Below, in pieces: positions 7,772-9,341 of a stretch of DNA of 9,341 nucleotides. Numbering within the stretch: the first letter of the stretch is position 1; the number at the start of each line of letters is the position of its first letter. The stretch comes from JBPCRW01 sp050996405 (GTDB lineage Bacteria > Acidobacteriota > Blastocatellia > Pyrinomonadales > Pyrinomonadaceae): assembly GCA_050996405.1 (NCBI GenBank), contig JBPCRW010000283.1:1-9341 (forward strand), given 5' to 3'. A model generated the notes under the pieces. It was not told the origin of the DNA. It worked only from the letters and a program-made list of their open reading frames with translations, and did no database searches. The position numbers and the translations under genes were made by a program.

Positions 7772-7785
7772 TTTACTTGCATTTT
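7765..7785. repeat. Inverted repeat overlapping the right arm of the unit
   Basis: AAAATGC (7765-7771) and GCATTTT (7779-7785) pair perfectly around a 7-base loop. The left half shares bases with the TATAGAAAAT arm, so the two structures are mutually exclusive. It may be an operator-like palindrome or chance in AT-rich DNA. Confidence 0.35.
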
Positions 7786-7816
7786 GATAATGAATTAAAA
7801 TTGCGAATCGCCGGAT

Positions 7817-7845
7817 TTGAGCTTTAGTTTTATAGAAAATTTTAT
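7817..7845 (+). promoter_or_regulatory. Weak candidate promoter for the cytochrome gene
   Basis: TTGAGC (7817-7822), a 17-bp spacer and TTTTAT (7840-7845) each match four of six consensus bases. The third TATAGAAAAT copy lies in the spacer. The matches are poor and other AT-rich hexamers nearby could serve, so this is only the best sigma-70-like pair I can see. Confidence 0.22.
7831..7840 (+). repeat. Third copy of TATAGAAAAT
   Basis: It is identical to the 7760-7769 arm and in the same orientation, with two matching T residues in front, 71 bases further on and 77 bases before the cytochrome start. It falls in the spacer of a possible cytochrome promoter, where a bound protein would affect transcription. 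Confidence 0.5.
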
Positions 7846-7916
7846 TCGCGGTTTGTTCAAGCGAAATTTAGTTTCATCGGTTCGGATAACCTTTAATAAT
7901 CGGAGTAATCTCTGAA

Positions 7917-9341
7917 GTGTCGCATCGCTTAAAAATAATTTTTATCGGAGTGTGGGCAATCGGCGCAATGTTTCTGTGCGTTAATCAAGTCGTCAAATCC
8001 GGTAAAATGACGGTGGACGAATACCAGAAATGGATTTCCGAAACTTACGATTTTCGTTTCGGCGCGGACAAGCCTTTCGCTCCGTCAAACGCGGCAACCT
8101 TTAACGGCAAATTCATCAACGGTGAAAATTTTATTTCGTCGGCTCGCTGCGCGACCTGTCATACGGACATTCATCCGCAATGGAGGCAATCGGCGCACGC
8201 CAACGCTTTCCGCGAGCCTTTTTATCAGAAAAACGTCAAAGATTTAATCAGTCAAAAAGACATTTCTTACACGCGCCACTGCGAAGCGTGTCATAATCCG
8301 GCGGCATTGTTTTCGGGTGCTTTGACCGATAAACCGCAGTTTAAAAATCGTCCGTTCGACGACGAAGGCGTGTCGTGCATCGTCTGTCATTCGATTGAAT
8401 CGGTCAATGGACGCGGTGTCGGCGGTTACACGATGGGCGAACCGGCGATGCTGCAAAAAGCGGACGGCACGAAAATCATTGACGCGACCGACCAGCAAAT
8501 TCTCAATAACGTCGAAGACCACAAACGCGCGATGATGCGCGACGTTTTGAAAAACCCCGAATTCTGCAACGCCTGTCATAAATCGCAAGTTCCGCGCGAG
8601 ATGAACGATTACAAATTCTTGCGCGCTTTCGCCGTCGGCGACGAACTGCAAATGTCTTCTTTCTCGAAGGAATCGCCGCATCCGTTTTACGTGCGCGACA
8701 AAGCCGACTGCAATTCGTGTCATATGCAGAACGCGCCCGCGCCGCATTTTGACGTTTCGGCGCACGACGGCGTTGTCGCGTCGCATCGCTGGGCGGCGGC
8801 GAACACGGCAGTTCCCGCCTTTTACGGCTACAAAGAACAACTCGCCGAAGTCGAAAAATATTTGCAGGACGACAAACTCGGCATAGACATTTTCGCGCTC
8901 AGAAAAAATTCGCCAGACAATTCAGATAAAGAAGAATTTATCGCGCCCGTCAATCATTCGAGTTTTAAAATCAACGCTAACGACGTTTTGACGGCTGACG
9001 TTGTAATTACAAACAAAAACATCGGACATTCGTTTCCGCCCGAACTCAGAGATTTTTACGAAGCGTATGTCGAATTTACCGTCGCGGACGCGAACGATAA
9101 GATTTTGTATAAATCCGGCTACATCAAACCCGACGGTTATTTAGACGAATTTGCGCACAACTACAAAACTTATCTGGTCAAAGAAGACGGTTCGGCCAAT
9201 GAGCTGCATTACATCTGGCTAACTCGCGTGATTCCGCAAAATCTGGCGATTCCATCGGGGCGTTCCGATGTGGCACGCTATCGTTTTAGTGTTCCTGCAG
9301 ATTTAAACGGGCAATTAAAACTCACGGCCAAACTTAAATAT
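7917..9341 (+). CDS. Membrane-anchored pentaheme c-type cytochrome, C-terminus cut by the right window edge
   Basis: The frame from GTG at 7917 is open to the last base (475 residues). An in-frame stop at 7887 and the absence of any other ATG, GTG or TTG before 7917 favour this start. GGAG at 7902-7905 is the likely ribosome site, though 11 nt away. Residues about 6-25 are one hydrophobic helix without a clear cleavage site, so an inner-membrane anchor with a periplasmic body is inferred. Five covalent heme sites are visible: CATCH 78-82, CEACH 122-126, CIVCH 154-158, CNACH 217-221 and CNSCH 265-269. Extra histidines suited to distal ligation include His86, His94, His121, His255, His277, His283 and His290. 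The stretch after heme 1 (H-P-Q-W-R-Q-S-A-H-A) resembles cytochrome c554-type multiheme proteins. From about 340 a heme-free, beta-looking domain carries NIGHSFPPELRD (368-379). The role would be electron transfer or a multiheme oxidoreductase subunit. The substrate is unknown. Confidence 0.92.
   Translation, partial: MSHRLKIIFIGVWAIGAMFLCVNQVVKSGKMTVDEYQKWISETYDFRFGADKPFAPSNAATFNGKFINGENFISSARCATCHTDIHPQWRQSAHANAFREPFYQKNVKDLISQKDISYTRHCEACHNPAALFSGALTDKPQFKNRPFDDEGVSCIVCHSIESVNGRGVGGYTMGEPAMLQKADGTKIIDATDQQILNNVEDHKRAMMRDVLKNPEFCNACHKSQVPREMNDYKFLRAFAVGDELQMSSFSKESPHPFYVRDKADCNSCHMQNAPAPHFDVSAHDGVVASHRWAAANTAVPAFYGYKEQLAEVEKYLQDDKLGIDIFALRKNSPDNSDKEEFIAPVNHSSFKINANDVLTADVVITNKNIGHSFPPELRDFYEAYVEFTVADANDKILYKSGYIKPDGYLDEFAHNYKTYLVKEDGSANELHYIWLTRVIPQNLAIPSGRSDVARYRFSVPADLNGQLKLTAKLKY

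Larger units (their letters stand above)
7400..7916. other. 517-base divergent intergenic regulatory region
   Basis: This AT-rich stretch separates the minus-strand receptor from the plus-strand cytochrome. I see no credible protein-coding frame or tRNA in it. From the receptor side it holds the receptor's Shine-Dalgarno, a leader of about 200 nt with repeated AGCAGG segments, a small hairpin at 7539-7560, a TTGACA box at 7636-7641, phased direct repeats at 7645-7675, an inverted-repeat unit at 7691-7771, a further copy of its arm at 7831-7840, and the cytochrome ribosome-binding site. It is long for a simple back-to-back promoter pair. Confidence 0.8.

Noticed and set aside
8244..8840. A 198-codon open frame on the minus strand
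   Set aside because: It lies antisense within the pentaheme cytochrome frame, whose five CxxCH motifs prove the plus-strand reading. Its Arg/His/Val-rich translation is typical of a shadow frame.

Overview
The window holds four protein-coding genes in two divergent blocks, two of them cut by the window edges. The best guess for the source is an Acidobacteriota genome, perhaps a Blastocatellia/Pyrinomonadaceae-like lineage. This is an inference from two things: a large Oar-like TonB-dependent receptor with the LPLNGRSF and YGPEYGQAAG signatures that are greatly expanded in that phylum, and a neighbourhood of exported TPR-repeat proteins and a multiheme cytochrome. There is no rRNA or other marker to prove it.

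Layout. Bases 7399 down to 3740 (minus strand) encode a 1219-residue outer-membrane receptor with signal peptide, carboxypeptidase-regulatory-like domain, plug and beta-barrel. A strong hairpin terminator (3685-3723) follows it, and a TATAAT-type -10 element lies immediately downstream. From 3626 to 1305 (minus) comes a 773-residue exported protein made almost wholly of TPR repeats. One base after its stop codon, a second exported TPR protein starts at 1303 and runs off the left edge (434 residues visible). On the plus strand, a GTG start at 7917 opens a membrane-anchored pentaheme c-type cytochrome that runs off the right edge (475 residues visible).

The 517-base divergent intergenic region (7400-7916) is AT-rich and unusually structured. 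It has three copies of a perfect 10-mer (two forming an inverted pair around a small hairpin), an 11-bp-phased direct-repeat array abutting a consensus TTGACA box that faces the receptor, and a receptor leader with repeated AGCAGG segments, the last of which forms the Shine-Dalgarno site.

Working together: the receptor would sit in the outer membrane, the TPR proteins in the periplasm as protein-binding scaffolds, and the cytochrome on the periplasmic face of the inner membrane. Shared control from the divergent region is plausible but is inferred from layout only. The receptor's substrate and the cytochrome's redox partner cannot be read from the sequence.
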